Source: Flavobacterium sp. (lineage in GTDB: Bacteria > Bacteroidota > Bacteroidia > Flavobacteriales > Flavobacteriaceae). From it: DNA of 64,000 nucleotides. The notes beneath the pieces were generated by a model. The model was not told the DNA's origin and ran no database searches. It saw only the letters and a list, made by a program, of their open reading frames with translations. The translations under genes and the position numbers were made by a program. The stretch is taken from the NCBI RefSeq assembly GCF_028689845.1, contig NZ_JAQVCH010000003.1, positions 40,787 to 104,786 of the forward strand, written 5' to 3'. Below, piece by piece: positions 9,137-18,364 of the stretch (within the stretch, counting starts at the first letter, position 1; each line of letters opens with the position of its first letter).

Positions 9137-9229
9137 ATAGTAAAAAAATGTTCTTTGACATAAGTTTTTCAAACTCTTAAACAACCAAACCACAACGGAA
9201 AATCTCCCGATTTTGCCAACGGATTGACC
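9137..9229 (+). promoter_or_regulatory. candidate array leader with inverted partial repeat
   Basis: A 93-bp AT-rich stretch between the small ORF and repeat 1, the position expected for the leader given plus-strand crRNAs. Bases 9186-9198 are the exact reverse complement of 9228-9240, so 13 bp including the first 11 bases of repeat 1 can fold against the leader with a 29-nt loop. No convincing -33/-7 pair is seen here; TAAGTTTT at 9161-9168 is a 7/8 match to a -7 box. The leader assignment is by position only. Confidence 0.4.
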
Positions 9230-12200
9230 GTTGTGGTTTGATTAAAGATTAGAAAACACGATATTATCACGTTTTTCAAGTTCACGAATAGCGTCGTTGT
9301 GGTTTGATTAAAGATTAGAAAACACGATATTAATTTGTTGAAACACATGGTCAAGGTCATTGTTGTGGTTTGATTAAAGATTAGAAAACACGATATTGTT
9401 AAGTTATTTTTTTTGTAGAAAGTAGTAGTTGTGGTTTGATTAAAGATTAGAAAACACGATATTATTGCATTTGCAAATGAAACAACCGATACAGTTGTGG
9501 TTTGATTAAAGATTAGAAAACACGATATTTCGATTTTATGTATTGACTCTTTATTTATAGTTGTGGTTTGATTAAAGATTAGAAAACACGATATTAGGCT
9601 TTGTAAAAAAGAAATCGTCATTCATGTTGTGGTTTGATTAAAGATTAGAAAACACGATATTTTATAAAAAGTAAAACCAGTACTCGCTTTGGTTGTGGTT
9701 TGATTAAAGATTAGAAAACACGATATTTTGTGCAAATTGTCACGCAAAACTTACGGGGTTGTGGTTTGATTAAAGATTAGAAAACACGATATTAGCTAGC
9801 GAAGAAGACAACGAGGACATGGAGTTGTGGTTTGATTAAAGATTAGAAAACACGATATTCATTTTTGCCATCATGTCGCAAAGTGCGGGGTTGTGGTTTG
9901 ATTAAAGATTAGAAAACACGATATTCCCGCTTGTACTACCTACATATTTATACCTGTTGTGGTTTGATTAAAGATTAGAAAACACGATATTATTTGCTCG
10001 TGCAAGTGCTAACGATTGGGTGTTGTGGTTTGATTAAAGATTAGAAAACACGATATTGCGACCTGATGGAGATCTATCTGAATTGCAGTTGTGGTTTGAT
10101 TAAAGATTAGAAAACACGATATTTGTTTTGCGTGTTTTGTTGTAAGTGAAGTAGTTGTGGTTTGATTAAAGATTAGAAAACACGATATTAACGTACCAAT
10201 GAATATTTTTATCGCAATTGTTGTGGTTTGATTAAAGATTAGAAAACACGATATTAGTGCTCGAAAAACAAATCGAGTTTCAAGAGTTGTGGTTTGATTA
10301 AAGATTAGAAAACACGATATTGGAGAAATAGGACAGTTACTTAATGCTTTTGTTGTGGTTTGATTAAAGATTAGAAAACACGATATTTACAATATTACAA
10401 TGATTTAGTTTCAGCAGTTGTGGTTTGATTAAAGATTAGAAAACACGATATTTTCTATTAAAGGTCAGACCGTTAAAGATACGTTGTGGTTTGATTAAAG
10501 ATTAGAAAACACGATATTGTTAACCCTTTGAAAGGCAAACTCTCTATCGTTGTGGTTTGATTAAAGATTAGAAAACACGATATTTATGGCTAAAAATTAT
10601 TCAAGATTTTTTATGTTGTGGTTTGATTAAAGATTAGAAAACACGATATTTAGCTTATAGTTCGTGTATAGTTTACATGTGTTGTGGTTTGATTAAAGAT
10701 TAGAAAACACGATATTTAGACAAAATTTATTAAGAAATGAATCAATGTTGTGGTTTGATTAAAGATTAGAAAACACGATATTGTAGCAAAAGAAACGACT
10801 AAGCAATATGCTGTTGTGGTTTGATTAAAGATTAGAAAACACGATATTTAAAGCCGACAGCCTAATTGCCATAAACAGGTTGTGGTTTGATTAAAGATTA
10901 GAAAACACGATATTATCTAAAAACAGAAAGTAATGAGTTATACTGTTGTGGTTTGATTAAAGATTAGAAAACACGATATTTTATTCCGGAATGATCTATA
11001 CCGATACGCGGTTGTGGTTTGATTAAAGATTAGAAAACACGATATTAATACATTTATAAACATCGTAAACAGACTCGTTGTGGTTTGATTAAAGATTAGA
11101 AAACACGATATTAAATCCATTTGGTGTAGATGAGTTTCCATTGTTGTGGTTTGATTAAAGATTAGAAAACACGATATTTAATTCCGTTTCTGTTATTTCA
11201 ACTTTCTTGTTGTGGTTTGATTAAAGATTAGAAAACACGATATTGGATTAAATTTAGTTTACGCATCAACAAAGTTGTGGTTTGATTAAAGATTAGAAAA
11301 CACGATATTTCGGACTTCCGTTTTTACGGTCAATAAGGTGTTGTGGTTTGATTAAAGATTAGAAAACACGATATTTAGTGTCGTTTATCACCTTGCAATC
11401 TCCAAGTTGTGGTTTGATTAAAGATTAGAAAACACGATATTTTAACTACTTTTACTTTTCCTACTACTTCCGTTGTGGTTTGATTAAAGATTAGAAAACA
11501 CGATATTCCTTACCAAAAATTTAGAGAATTTAACAAAGTTGTGGTTTGATTAAAGATTAGAAAACACGATATTGTTCATCAATTGGTAGCAATAGCCTTT
11601 TTAGTTGTGGTTTGATTAAAGATTAGAAAACACGATATTTTTGCCGAAGGATGAAGATGGTATTTATTGGTTGTGGTTTGATTAAAGATTAGAAAACACG
11701 ATATTAACCCCACTAAATTAATAGTAGGGTTTAAGTGTTGTGGTTTGATTAAAGATTAGAAAACACGATATTCCATGTGAAAATAGTAGTGTGTAATGTT
11801 CAGTTGTGGTTTGATTAAAGATTAGAAAACACGATATTTTTATAATGGCTGACAATAACCGTCAGGTGGTTGTGGTTTGATTAAAGATTAGAAAACACGA
11901 TATTGAACTCAAATACATTTCTCTAAATGCCCCGTTGTGGTTTGATTAAAGATTAGAAAACACGATATTGAACGTGTACAAGTAATAATATGCATGCCGG
12001 TTGTGGTTTGATTAAAGATTAGAAAACACGATATTTGATGAAATTGAAAAGCAAGCTGATAACTGGTTGTGGTTTGATTAAAGATTAGAAAACACGATAT
12101 TAGAGCTTCAAGGTTCTATTTTGGATGATGAGTTGTGGTTTGATTAAAGATTAGAAAACACGATATTAGAGAGTATTTCTTGCGTGAACAAATGAGAGTT

Positions 12201-12693
12201 GTGGTTTGATTAAAGATTAGAAAACACGATATTTACAGGATTAGCTGTCGCCACTGTAAATAGGTTGTGGTTTGATTAAAGATTAGAAAACACGATATTA
12301 TAAGAAGTAGTAGTTAGTACAGGAGGAGGTTGTGGTTTGATTAAAGATTAGAAAACACGATATTTTTGTTCTTTTTCTGGGGCAATGAGCCAGTGTTGTG
12401 GTTTGATTAAAGATTAGAAAACACGATATTCTTTGATTTATATCAAGCCACTGCAGAAGAGTTGTGGTTTGATTAAAGATTAGAAAACACGATATTAAAA
12501 ACAATTCTATAAGTCTGCGGAAATGGTTGTGGTTTGATTAAAGATTAGAAAACACGATATTTTTTCGCCAAAAAGCTTTTCGATAAACAAAGTTGTGGTT
12601 TGATTAAAGATTAGAAAACACGATATTCTGACCTAAAATAATAACTTTCATAATATTGTTGTGGTTTGATTAAAGATTAGAAAACACGATATT
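9230..12693 (+). CRISPR. type II-C CRISPR array, 53 repeats and 52 spacers
   Basis: A 36-bp repeat starting GTTGTGGTTTG and ending AACACGATATT recurs from 9230 to 12658. I counted 53 copies by position and read every copy as identical, including the last. Spacers are 30 bp except five of 29 bp (after the repeats at 10352, 11209, 11869, 12264 and 12461) and one of 31 bp (11706-11736). No two spacers looked alike. The tracrRNA anti-repeat shows the crRNA is read on the plus strand, the same direction as cas9. The absence of any degenerate terminal repeat and the large size suggest an active or recently active array. Long antisense open frames exist only because the 66-bp period is a multiple of three. 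Confidence 0.99.
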
Positions 12694-12727
12694 AGTTGGC
12701 TTGTGACCTTCTAGTAATCAAGAGAAT

Positions 12728-12750
12728 ATAGGTAAATATCGATTAAAAAA
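12728..12750 (+). repeat. direct repeat left of cas2-cas1
   Basis: Reads ATAGGTAAATATCGATT followed by six A. It matches 14048-14070 at 20 of 23 positions, so the cas2-cas1 pair is bracketed by near-identical direct repeats 1320 bp apart. Confidence 0.6.
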
Positions 12751-12795
12751 ACGCTTCTTTTACAGGATGATAAGCTGTAATTGAGGTGTTTTTTT
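12745..12795. terminator. bidirectional terminator between array and cas2
   Basis: A long imperfect stem pairs seven A plus CGCTTC (12745-12757) with GAGGTG plus T run (12783-12795), closed inside by TTACAG / CTGTAA (12760-12765 and 12775-12780). It has a T tract when read either way, so it can end both plus-strand array transcription and minus-strand cas1-cas2 transcription. Confidence 0.7.
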
Positions 12796-12798
12796 ATT

Positions 12799-13128
12799 TT
12801 AAAACAATTCCAATTGGGTTGGCATTGGTTCTTTGGGGACTTCTGCTTTGCCCCAAAAATTTAAGATATTGCCAAATTGTTTGTCTGTTATTCGCAAAAC
12901 ACTAACTTTTCCCAAAGGAGGTAATAGTTTGTGAATCCGCTTTTCATGAACGTCAGCACTTTCACTGCTCGCACAATGTCGTACATATACCGAATATTGC
13001 ATCATGCTAAAACCGTCTTTCAGTAAATTTTTTCTGAAACCAGAAGCATTGCGTCGGTCTTTTTTTGTCTCGGTTGGTAAATCAAAAAATACAAATAGCC
13101 ACATAATTCGATATCCGTTTAGCTCCAT
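12799..13128 (-). CDS. cas2: CRISPR-associated protein Cas2
   Basis: Structural partner of Cas1 in the spacer-integration complex. It has the ferredoxin-like Cas2 core: MWLFVFFDLPTETKKDRR with the conserved Asp after the first strand, FRKNLLKDGFSMMQYSVYVRHC, GKVSVLRITDKQFG, and the C-terminal QLELF end typical of type II Bacteroidota Cas2. The start at 13128 (MELNGYRIMWL) gives 109 aa, the usual length; an upstream in-frame ATG at 13170 would extend it inside cas1. It overlaps the cas1 stop by 10 bp, so the pair is translationally coupled. It is read toward the array. Confidence 0.93.
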   Translation of the reverse strand: MELNGYRIMWLFVFFDLPTETKKDRRNASGFRKNLLKDGFSMMQYSVYVRHCASSESADVHEKRIHKLLPPLGKVSVLRITDKQFGNILNFWGKAEVPKEPMPTQLELF

Positions 13129-14003
13129 AATTTTGGATATTTTATTTTCTTCCGATCGCCAGTATAACATTGTTGTAAAGAACTTGCTGTTTTTTGCAAA
13201 GCGACCATTAATGGACTTTTTTCCTCTTTAAAATAAACCGTCCGGGTTAGGATTTTTAAAAGTTCCGCTTTAAGTTGTGTATTGAGTTCTTGTTCAGGAA
13301 AATTTTCCATGAGTTCCATCACTTTTTCATCTACGATGGGTCGAAAAGGCTCCATAATATCATCGGCTAAAGCAAAGGCATTGTACTTACTTTTATGGTG
13401 AATACCAAGCGTATTCAATAAACCGCTTCCTGATAATGCTCTTGCAGTTGCCGCTCGTAAAATCGCATAGCCATAATTGAGAAAATTGTTTGGATAATCA
13501 CCAAATCGTTCCCGCTTAAAATCAATCTCAAAAAATGATTTCCAATAATAACTCGCTGCCACAGCCTCCATATTTGAGGTGTCGCCACTTTGGACTTTAC
13601 TTGCTAAATAGTCAAAATGATTTTTTGAATCCGTTATTTTTTCTAATAAAACGCCTTGATTTTTAATTTTTTCTACAATGGTTTGTTGCCACAATTGTTT
13701 TTTTAGCGGAACTGTTGCTTCAATTTGTTTCTTGAAAATCTCTTGTTGAATATGGTGACTGTTCAAATTTAGAAACATGCCATTGGGTAAGTGATTGGAA
13801 TTGCATAGGATGAAAGCAGAATTGTTTTCAATCAATAAATTCATTGCTGGTAAACTGATATAAATTTCGGGATGATCCAAAACAATAAAACCAATATCTT
13901 CAATGGGAATGCTTGATTCTTTAACTTCTGTTTTAATAATTAGTTGTAAATTTTTGCATGTTAGCGATGCTTTGTTTTCTAGTAAAATGGATTTTTTTAA
14001 CAT
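13119..14003 (-). CDS. cas1: CRISPR-associated endonuclease Cas1 (type II)
   Basis: Integrase of the adaptation complex, 294 aa. The N-terminal beta domain includes IGFIVLDHPEIYISLPAMNLL. The helical domain carries the metal ligands E146 (NMEAVAASYYW), H203 (LGIHHKSKYN) and D215/E218 (LADDIMEPFRPIVD). It heads the cas1-cas2 pair, which is convergent with cas9 across the array, so adaptation genes are not in the cas9 operon. No full TAnnTTTG box is seen upstream; AATATTTG about 50 bp before the ATG on the minus strand is one base off. Confidence 0.96.
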   Translation of the reverse strand: MLKKSILLENKASLTCKNLQLIIKTEVKESSIPIEDIGFIVLDHPEIYISLPAMNLLIENNSAFILCNSNHLPNGMFLNLNSHHIQQEIFKKQIEATVPLKKQLWQQTIVEKIKNQGVLLEKITDSKNHFDYLASKVQSGDTSNMEAVAASYYWKSFFEIDFKRERFGDYPNNFLNYGYAILRAATARALSGSGLLNTLGIHHKSKYNAFALADDIMEPFRPIVDEKVMELMENFPEQELNTQLKAELLKILTRTVYFKEEKSPLMVALQKTASSLQQCYTGDRKKIKYPKLWS

Positions 14004-14047
14004 CTGAATTTATTTATAATTAATTCAAGTTTATGAAAATCAATTAC

Positions 14048-14070
14048 ATAGGCAAATATTAATTAAAAAA
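14048..14070 (+). repeat. direct repeat right of cas2-cas1
   Basis: Reads ATAGGCAAATATTAATT followed by six A; the partner of 12728-12750 (20 of 23 identical). It lies between the cas1 start and the gpmI terminator. Confidence 0.6.
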
Positions 14071-14097
14071 CCCGATATAAAACTAGTATATCGGGTT
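14065..14097 (-). terminator. terminator of gpmI
   Basis: Perfect 11-bp stem AACCCGATATA / TATATCGGGTT with a 7-nt loop; read leftward it runs into a T tract. Confidence 0.85.
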
Positions 14098-14118
14098 CAA
14101 TTACATTTGTTATTCTCA

Positions 14119-15636
14119 TTACAACAAAGAATGACGTGTCATCGCTTCTGGTTTTTCAATTCCCATTAAGTCTAAAATGGTAGGAGCAACATCTCCTAAA
14201 ACGCCATTTTGAATGTGTTTCAAATCTTTATCTACTAAAATTATCGGAACCGGATTAGTAGTGTGTGCTGTATTCGGAGAACCATCGGGATTTATCATTG
14301 TTTCGCAATTTCCGTGGTCGGCAATAACAATTGTGGTATAATGGTGTTCTAAGGCAGTTTCAATAACTTCCCTCACACAAGTGTCAACAGCCTCGCACGC
14401 TTTTATGGCGGCTTCCATCACACCAGTATGTCCAACCATGTCGCCATTGGCAAAATTCAAACAGACAAAATCAACTTCTTCTTTCTTTAATTCGGCAACT
14501 AAAGCATCTTTTAGTTCAAACGCACTCATTTCAGGTTGTAAATCGTAGGTGGCAACTTTGGGTGAATTTCTTAAAATTCGGGTTTCACCTTCAAACGGTT
14601 CTTCACGTCCGCCAGAGAAAAAGAAAGTGACGTGCGGATATTTTTCTGTTTCGGCGATTCGTATTTGCTTTTTATGATTTTTTTCTAAAACTTCACCCAA
14701 GGTTTCAGTGATATTATCTTTATTATAAATCACTTTGATGTTTTGATAGGTTTCATCATAATTTGTCAACGTCACAAAATATAAATTTAACCGATGCATA
14801 TTGAATTCATGGCAATCAAATTGTGTCAAAACTTCGGTTAATTGCCTTCCTCTATCTGTTCTAAAATTAAAAAACAAAACAACATCACCCTCTTTAATTG
14901 TAGCAAGCGGTTTATTGTTTTCGTCAGTCATCAGAATCGGCTCAATGAATTCATCGGTAATGTCTTTGGCATATGAATCTTGGATGCTATCTACGGCGTT
15001 ATGCGAATATGTTCCGACGCCGTTAACCAATAAATCATATGCTTTTTTAACCCGTTCCCATCGTCTGTCACGGTCCATTGCATAATAACGACCAATGATT
15101 GACGCTAATTTTACGGTTGTGTTTTTGCAATAATTTTCAATTTCAGAAATAAACCGAACCCCAGATTTTGGGTCAACATCACGGCCATCGGTAAACGCAT
15201 GAATAAAAACGTTATCTAAACCATATTCTTGAGTGGCATCAACCAATCCTTTTAAGTGATCGATATGCGAATGCACGCCACCATCTGAAACCAATCCTAA
15301 AAAATGAATATCTTTTTTATTCTCTTTCGCATAAACAAAAGCTTCTTGTAGTACTTTTTCCTGGTTTAAGGTTTTATGAGCTACAGCTAAATTAATTCGG
15401 GTTAATTCTTGGTAAATAATTCGACCTGCACCTAAATTCATGTGACCCACTTCTGAATTTCCCATTTGTCCTTCGGGTAAACCGACATTTAAGCCATCGG
15501 TTCGCAGTTCGGCATTGGGATAGTTGTGGTAAAGAGCATCTATAAAAGGTGTTTTGGCATGGTCGATAGCAGAAACTTTTGGATCGGGTGAATGGCCCCA
15601 ACCGTCTAGAATCATGAGGATAACTTTTTTGTTCAT
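14119..15636 (-). CDS. gpmI: 2,3-bisphosphoglycerate-independent phosphoglycerate mutase
   Basis: Interconverts 3- and 2-phosphoglycerate in glycolysis and gluconeogenesis. It is a 505-aa alkaline-phosphatase-superfamily enzyme. ILDGWG gives the first Mn2+ Asp, PEGQMGNSEVGH holds the phosphorylated Ser61, IHAFTDGRDVDP and IGRYYAMDRDRRWERV line the substrate pocket, and FANGDMVGHTG and VIADHGNCE supply the second metal site. It has its own promoter (-7 at 15653-15660) and terminator, so it is a single-gene unit. Confidence 0.97.
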   Translation of the reverse strand: MNKKVILMILDGWGHSPDPKVSAIDHAKTPFIDALYHNYPNAELRTDGLNVGLPEGQMGNSEVGHMNLGAGRIIYQELTRINLAVAHKTLNQEKVLQEAFVYAKENKKDIHFLGLVSDGGVHSHIDHLKGLVDATQEYGLDNVFIHAFTDGRDVDPKSGVRFISEIENYCKNTTVKLASIIGRYYAMDRDRRWERVKKAYDLLVNGVGTYSHNAVDSIQDSYAKDITDEFIEPILMTDENNKPLATIKEGDVVLFFNFRTDRGRQLTEVLTQFDCHEFNMHRLNLYFVTLTNYDETYQNIKVIYNKDNITETLGEVLEKNHKKQIRIAETEKYPHVTFFFSGGREEPFEGETRILRNSPKVATYDLQPEMSAFELKDALVAELKKEEVDFVCLNFANGDMVGHTGVMEAAIKACEAVDTCVREVIETALEHHYTTIVIADHGNCETMINPDGSPNTAHTTNPVPIILVDKDLKHIQNGVLGDVAPTILDLMGIEKPEAMTRHSLL

Positions 15637-15652
15637 TGGTATGAATTTTAAA

Positions 15653-15660
15653 CAAAGATA
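15653..15660 (-). promoter_or_regulatory. -7 box of gpmI promoter
   Basis: Minus strand reads TATCTTTG, 17 bp before the gpmI ATG. No clear -33 box. A TCGTAG / CTACGA hairpin at 15668-15686 lies just upstream and may weakly terminate the preceding gene. Confidence 0.55.
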
Positions 15661-15690
15661 AAGATTGTCGTAGTTTTTTGCTACGATAAC

Positions 15691-18096
15691 TTATCCTTTT
15701 TTGAACCAATTCTTGGCTTTATTATAATCGATGAAATAACGAAGACTGATAGAAATAATGTGGTTTAAATCATCATCTAAAAAGGTATCGAGGTTTGAGC
15801 CAAAGTTTTTATCGATATTATTGGAAAAAAGTTGAGCATTATTTCGATATAAAGCCGTTATTTGACTGCCAGGTGCAAACCACCACGAGTAGGAAACATC
15901 AAAATTCCAAATTGTAAAATTAGAATCTTTATCTGCAGTATAATTAGGGTTAATGATAAAAGTACCATCGTCTTGTAAGGTGTGAAACTTTTTATTTTCA
16001 GCATAAGACCAATAATAACGCGAGGTTAAATTTAAAGTCATTTTATTGTTTAAAGCATATTTGCCCGAAAAACCATTGGTGAAAGTAAATCGATCTCTTT
16101 CGGCCAAAATAATGTTTTCTCCTACTTGATCAACCCAGCCAATATCACTATTTTGTTTTGAAACATTCACATTATAAATTAAAGTGAATTTATCATTAAA
16201 TCGGTATCTCGGACTCACAAATAAGTCGTAATTGCGTCTGTTTTCTTGGTCAAAATATCGAAATGAAGGCTCAATATCAATCGCAAATCTTCGGTTGTAA
16301 TTAGATGAAAAAAAGATGAATGCATTCCCTGTTGCAGGAACAGCCAGGTAACGACCAGGAACACGAGGCTCATAAAAATTATACGTCACCACCGGACTAA
16401 TTAAAAAACCATAGCCAAAATAGTCATTTTTCACCGTGCTGGAATTTACATTCGCATTAATCCAATTGTCTTGAAGCTTGCCCGTTGTATTCTCGATTTC
16501 TACATAATAATTAGTGTTTATTCGAAACGAATTATACCATTTTGTTGGATTTATAATGCGATAATTAAAATTAGCATATAAATTATGATAGTTTGTTACA
16601 AAATTTATTCCTAAATCATTCGGATCAAAATCTTTTGAAACATATTTTGTGGCCAATGAATAACGGTATTTCCCAAAAGTTTTTCCCAAATTGAGATAAG
16701 CCGTATAACCATTTGGTTTTTCATCATCATAAATACTGCTCATTTCTAAATCGCCAGAAACATTAAATTTATTTCCTTTAGTGTTGATGTCGTAAACTAA
16801 ACCTGTTACGTTGGCATCACGAAAATCGCCAAAGCGACTCACATTGGTGTTGATAAACGAAACCGATGAATTTTGATTAAATCGTTGGTCAAAAACCAAT
16901 ACATTATAATTGGTAAAAGGCTCCACAAGTTCTTTTCTTACTTCATTCGTTTCTGTGTTTTTGATGGTTGCATAGGTTTTTTGAGTCGCGGCATTTAAAA
17001 ATCCTATTCCCAATCCGTCAGCGGTTCTTCCTGAAATTTTTACGGCATTAATCAAATCAACCGTATTCGGATATTCAGTGACTGTTTCATTTTCTCCCGT
17101 ATTCGGATAAGATGCGGGAGGGCCACCAATTCGTCTGGAATAGACCAAATCTCCCTTAGAAAATAAATCAGTTCCCTCCGTAAAAAAAGGACGATTTTCA
17201 TTGAACTGTTGTTCAAATGGTCCCAGATTGAGTTCTACATTGTCAAAAGCGGTTTGACCAAAATCAGGAATTAAAATAGCGTCTAAGGTAAAAGAATCAT
17301 TTAATCCGTATTTAATATCCATTCCGACTTTCCCGGTACTTGTTGTTTCATTATTTACAGATTCCACATACCCTGAAGTGTACGGAATAAAAAATAAGCG
17401 AGTTGGCGTGTTGATATTTGTAATTCCTTCTAAAATTCCTGCTTGATTGATTGTCGCTCCTTTTGCTCGGTCAATTGGATTCCAAGTGTACGAATACCTA
17501 TTTCGTTTAATTTCTCTAAAAAAATTCAATCCCCATGTTTGGATTTGATTTTTAGAAAAACGCAACGCAGCATACGGAATTTCCATTTCTACAATCCAAC
17601 CCGTATCCGTAATTCGAACTTCGCTATTCCAAATGGCATCCCAAGAGTAATCTTCTCCATTTTCGGTAGCTAAACAGTCCAACTGAACGCCCGAAGCAGT
17701 GACTAAAAAGCGAAAATCTTGTTGGCCATCATTAAATCCATTTAAAAAAACACCAAAAATATCGGATGTTCCAAAATTATCACGTTGTGTAATTTCTTTA
17801 TCAATCTTATGGGGTTGATTGTCATAAAGCACGGCTCCAATATAAACCGCATTGTCTGTGTAGATAATTTTGATTTCGGTTTTTTGATTTTCTTGTTCTA
17901 ATGCACCATTGTCAGGTTCAAAACAAATAAATTCATTTGCCACAGGAACGTTGTCCCAAGCCGTTTCATTGAGTTTTCCATCAATTAGAATATTTTCTGC
18001 AGTTCTTTTAGCATTTGCTGTTTTCTTCTGACTAAAGGCTGTTTGTGCCCCGCAAAATAAAAAAAACAAAATAAAAAAAAGTTTAATTTTTACCAT
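15691..18096 (-). CDS. DUF5916 protein with N-terminal CBM9-like domain
   Basis: A large secreted or outer-membrane protein of about 801 aa. A signal peptide (MVKIKLFFILFFLFC..AFSQ) leads into a CBM9-like carbohydrate-binding fold (ILIDGKLNETAWDNVP, IIYTDNAVYIGAVLYD, VEMEIPYAALRF). A long C-terminal region rich in alternating aromatic residues follows, ending YFIDYNKAKNWF, which is characteristic of the DUF5916 beta-barrel. This family is common in Bacteroidota and uncharacterised. An in-frame ATG at 18129 lies upstream of the -7 box at 18111-18118, so the start at 18096 is preferred. Confidence 0.85.
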   Translation of the reverse strand: MVKIKLFFILFFLFCGAQTAFSQKKTANAKRTAENILIDGKLNETAWDNVPVANEFICFEPDNGALEQENQKTEIKIIYTDNAVYIGAVLYDNQPHKIDKEITQRDNFGTSDIFGVFLNGFNDGQQDFRFLVTASGVQLDCLATENGEDYSWDAIWNSEVRITDTGWIVEMEIPYAALRFSKNQIQTWGLNFFREIKRNRYSYTWNPIDRAKGATINQAGILEGITNINTPTRLFFIPYTSGYVESVNNETTSTGKVGMDIKYGLNDSFTLDAILIPDFGQTAFDNVELNLGPFEQQFNENRPFFTEGTDLFSKGDLVYSRRIGGPPASYPNTGENETVTEYPNTVDLINAVKISGRTADGLGIGFLNAATQKTYATIKNTETNEVRKELVEPFTNYNVLVFDQRFNQNSSVSFINTNVSRFGDFRDANVTGLVYDINTKGNKFNVSGDLEMSSIYDDEKPNGYTAYLNLGKTFGKYRYSLATKYVSKDFDPNDLGINFVTNYHNLYANFNYRIINPTKWYNSFRINTNYYVEIENTTGKLQDNWINANVNSSTVKNDYFGYGFLISPVVTYNFYEPRVPGRYLAVPATGNAFIFFSSNYNRRFAIDIEPSFRYFDQENRRNYDLFVSPRYRFNDKFTLIYNVNVSKQNSDIGWVDQVGENIILAERDRFTFTNGFSGKYALNNKMTLNLTSRYYWSYAENKKFHTLQDDGTFIINPNYTADKDSNFTIWNFDVSYSWWFAPGSQITALYRNNAQLFSNNIDKNFGSNLDTFLDDDLNHIISISLRYFIDYNKAKNWFKKG

Positions 18097-18110
18097 ATCT
18101 ATATAATGTT

Positions 18111-18118
18111 CAAAAGTA
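18111..18118 (-). promoter_or_regulatory. -7 box of DUF5916 gene promoter
   Basis: Minus strand reads TACTTTTG, matching TAnnTTTG, 15 bp before the ATG at 18096; it rules out the longer 18129 start. Confidence 0.5.
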
Positions 18119-18297
18119 AAAAAAGGCAATTAAAAGGCTTCGACTTTATCATTTTCTTATGATTTTCTATTATAAAGACGTTAAATTTGAGATTTGTTAC
18201 ACTTTTAAAATACTTTTTATTTCATTTTTTCGTTAGCTATTCAATTTCCAAAAAATGATTTAATTTCTTAAAAAATAACGATTTATATCAAATTATA

Positions 18298-18329
18298 TTT
18301 GGTATTAAAATTTTTAATTTTTATGTTTG
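18298..18329 (+). promoter_or_regulatory. promoter of YkuD_2 gene
   Basis: TTTG at 18298-18301, 20 bp, TATGTTTG at 18322-18329. It matches both consensus elements and places transcription start near 18335, so translation begins at 18365 and not at the upstream ATG at 18299. Confidence 0.75.
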
Positions 18330-18364
18330 CAACCCCAAGTCTAATTTTAAACCAAAGAATACCA

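Noticed and set aside
9169..12504. Antisense open frames across the array (9169-9621, 10938-11141, 12298-12504) encoding a repeated ISCFLIFNQTTT peptide
   Set aside because: They exist because the 66-bp repeat-spacer period is divisible by three; the frames break whenever a spacer is 29 or 31 bp. They are not genes.
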